Source of the DNA: Caldilinea sp.
GTDB lineage: Bacteria; Chloroflexota; Anaerolineae; Caldilineales; Caldilineaceae
Reading direction: 5' to 3'
DNA: 7,324 nucleotides
NCBI GenBank assembly: GCA_026389955.1
Contig: JAPLGY010000563.1
Location: 1 to 7,324, forward strand
Shown: piece by piece, positions 7,027 to 7,324 of the stretch
Layout: every line of letters begins with the position of its first letter
Position numbering within the stretch: position 1 is the first letter of the stretch
Program-made: the position numbers and the translations under genes
The notes under the pieces: model-generated
What the model saw: only the letters and a program-made list of their open reading frames with translations
Database searches by the model: none
What the model was told of the DNA's origin: nothing

Positions 7027-7137
7027 CCATGGCTCAGCACCGACGATACCCAGCGCGTCGTGCCCATGTTCCACACCCCCAAATTCGCCGCATCCAGACC
7101 GGACAACGCCTGCGCAGGGCTGGGAATTGAGCCATGG
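7027..7137 (+). repeat. Inverted repeat enclosing two further stems (possible structured RNA)
   Basis: CCATGGCTCA (7027-7036) and TGAGCCATGG (7128-7137) are perfect 10-bp reverse complements closing a 111-base segment. Inside, 7037-7045 can pair with 7056-7063 (8 bp, one bulged C), AATTC (7082-7086) with GAATT (7124-7128), and CCAG (7094-7097) with CTGG (7120-7123). AATTC/GAATT shares T7128 with the closing stem, so not all pairs can form at once. The result resembles a three-way junction. It begins 15 bases after the stop of the CmcI-like gene. I do not recognise a known RNA family. Confidence 0.4.
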
Positions 7138-7183
7138 TTCATTTCGTCCCCCAAATATCGTCACACCTCGACTGTTGTATTTT

Positions 7184-7226
7184 GTAGCGAAGATATTGAC
7201 ACCGCTGCGCCTCTTTTTCCCTTTTT
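7184..7226 (+). terminator. Weak candidate intrinsic terminator
   Basis: GTAGCG (7184-7189) can pair with CGCTGC (7203-7208; one G-T pair) around a 13-base loop, followed by a pyrimidine-rich tract with two runs of five T (7214-7218, 7222-7226). The long loop and short stem make this weak. The segment also contains TTGACA (7196-7201), a good -35 match, but no good -10 lies about 17 bases downstream. Confidence 0.25.
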
Positions 7227-7253
7227 CATCCTGTTTTGGCCAAGGTATTGATA

Positions 7254-7324
7254 ATGCAAGAAATACTGTATCAGCAACCAGCCTTTCCAGTTTTACAAAA
7301 TCGCGTTTATGACACGCGTGAAGA
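7254..7324 (+). CDS. Start of a probable SAM-dependent (C-)methyltransferase, cut by the window end
   Basis: ATG 7254 opens a frame that stays open to the end of the window (23 codons plus two bases). AAGG (7242-7245) lies 8 bases upstream. The residues PAFPVLQNRVYDTRE resemble the N-terminus of a class I SAM methyltransferase family from polysaccharide and peptide clusters, whose proteins begin with a Pro-Val-Leu-x-Asn segment followed by a Cys-x-x-Cys zinc site. Only the first residues are visible, so the assignment is tentative. Codon use here is more AT-rich than in the genes upstream. The 242-base gap before it suggests a separate transcription unit. Confidence 0.55.
   Translation, partial: MQEILYQQPAFPVLQNRVYDTRE

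Noticed and set aside
7019..7137. Integron attC-like site suggested by the inverted repeat and CAACGCC
   Set aside because: The required RYYYAAC/GTTRRRY core sites are not present at the ends.

Overview
The window is a stretch of a bacterial surface-polysaccharide (O-antigen, capsule or exopolysaccharide) locus. All recognisable genes lie on the + strand and are tightly packed, so they probably form one or two operons. Base composition is moderately GC-rich, with Shine-Dalgarno (SD) sequences and one TTG start. The gene set is shared by many bacteria, including Chloroflexota, Cyanobacteria and Proteobacteria, so I do not assign a phylum.

Layout: (1) 1-1294, the 3' part of a Wzx-type flippase gene that has lost about 20 codons near 850 and changes frame there, so it is read as a pseudogene. 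(2) 1322-2140, rfbF, glucose-1-phosphate cytidylyltransferase, starting at TTG. (3) 2141-2469, a 329-base gap without a convincing gene. It holds several inverted and direct repeats and ends in a perfect 16-bp hairpin sitting on the ribosome binding region of the next gene. (4) 2470-3528, an extended SDR sugar-nucleotide epimerase/reductase. (5) 3557-4786, a zinc-containing sugar C-methyltransferase of the TylCIII/TcaB9 type. (6) 4792-5331, an RmlC-type 3,5-epimerase. (7) 5324-6235, a second SDR, full length but interrupted by one in-frame TAA. (8) 6232-7011, a CmcI-like (cephalosporin hydroxylase/rhamnosyl O-methyltransferase family) methyltransferase. (9) 7012-7253, a gap with a possible folded RNA and a weak terminator. 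(10) 7254 to the window end, the first 23 codons of another gene, probably a second C-methyltransferase-like protein.

Together the genes suggest synthesis of a CDP-activated, C-methyl-branched 6-deoxy sugar. RfbF would make CDP-glucose. A 4,6-dehydratase, not in this window, would make the 4-keto-6-deoxy intermediate. The C-methyltransferase, the RmlC-type epimerase and an SDR ketoreductase would then branch, epimerise and reduce it, and the CmcI-like enzyme may add an O-methyl group. The order C-methylation, epimerisation, ketoreduction parallels mycarose-type pathways, but the exact sugar cannot be read from sequence.

The most unusual features are the three-segment switch (two identical SD blocks competing for one anti-SD block) before the gene at 2470, and two independent gene-breaking lesions (flippase deletion and SDR nonsense codon) in an otherwise intact locus.
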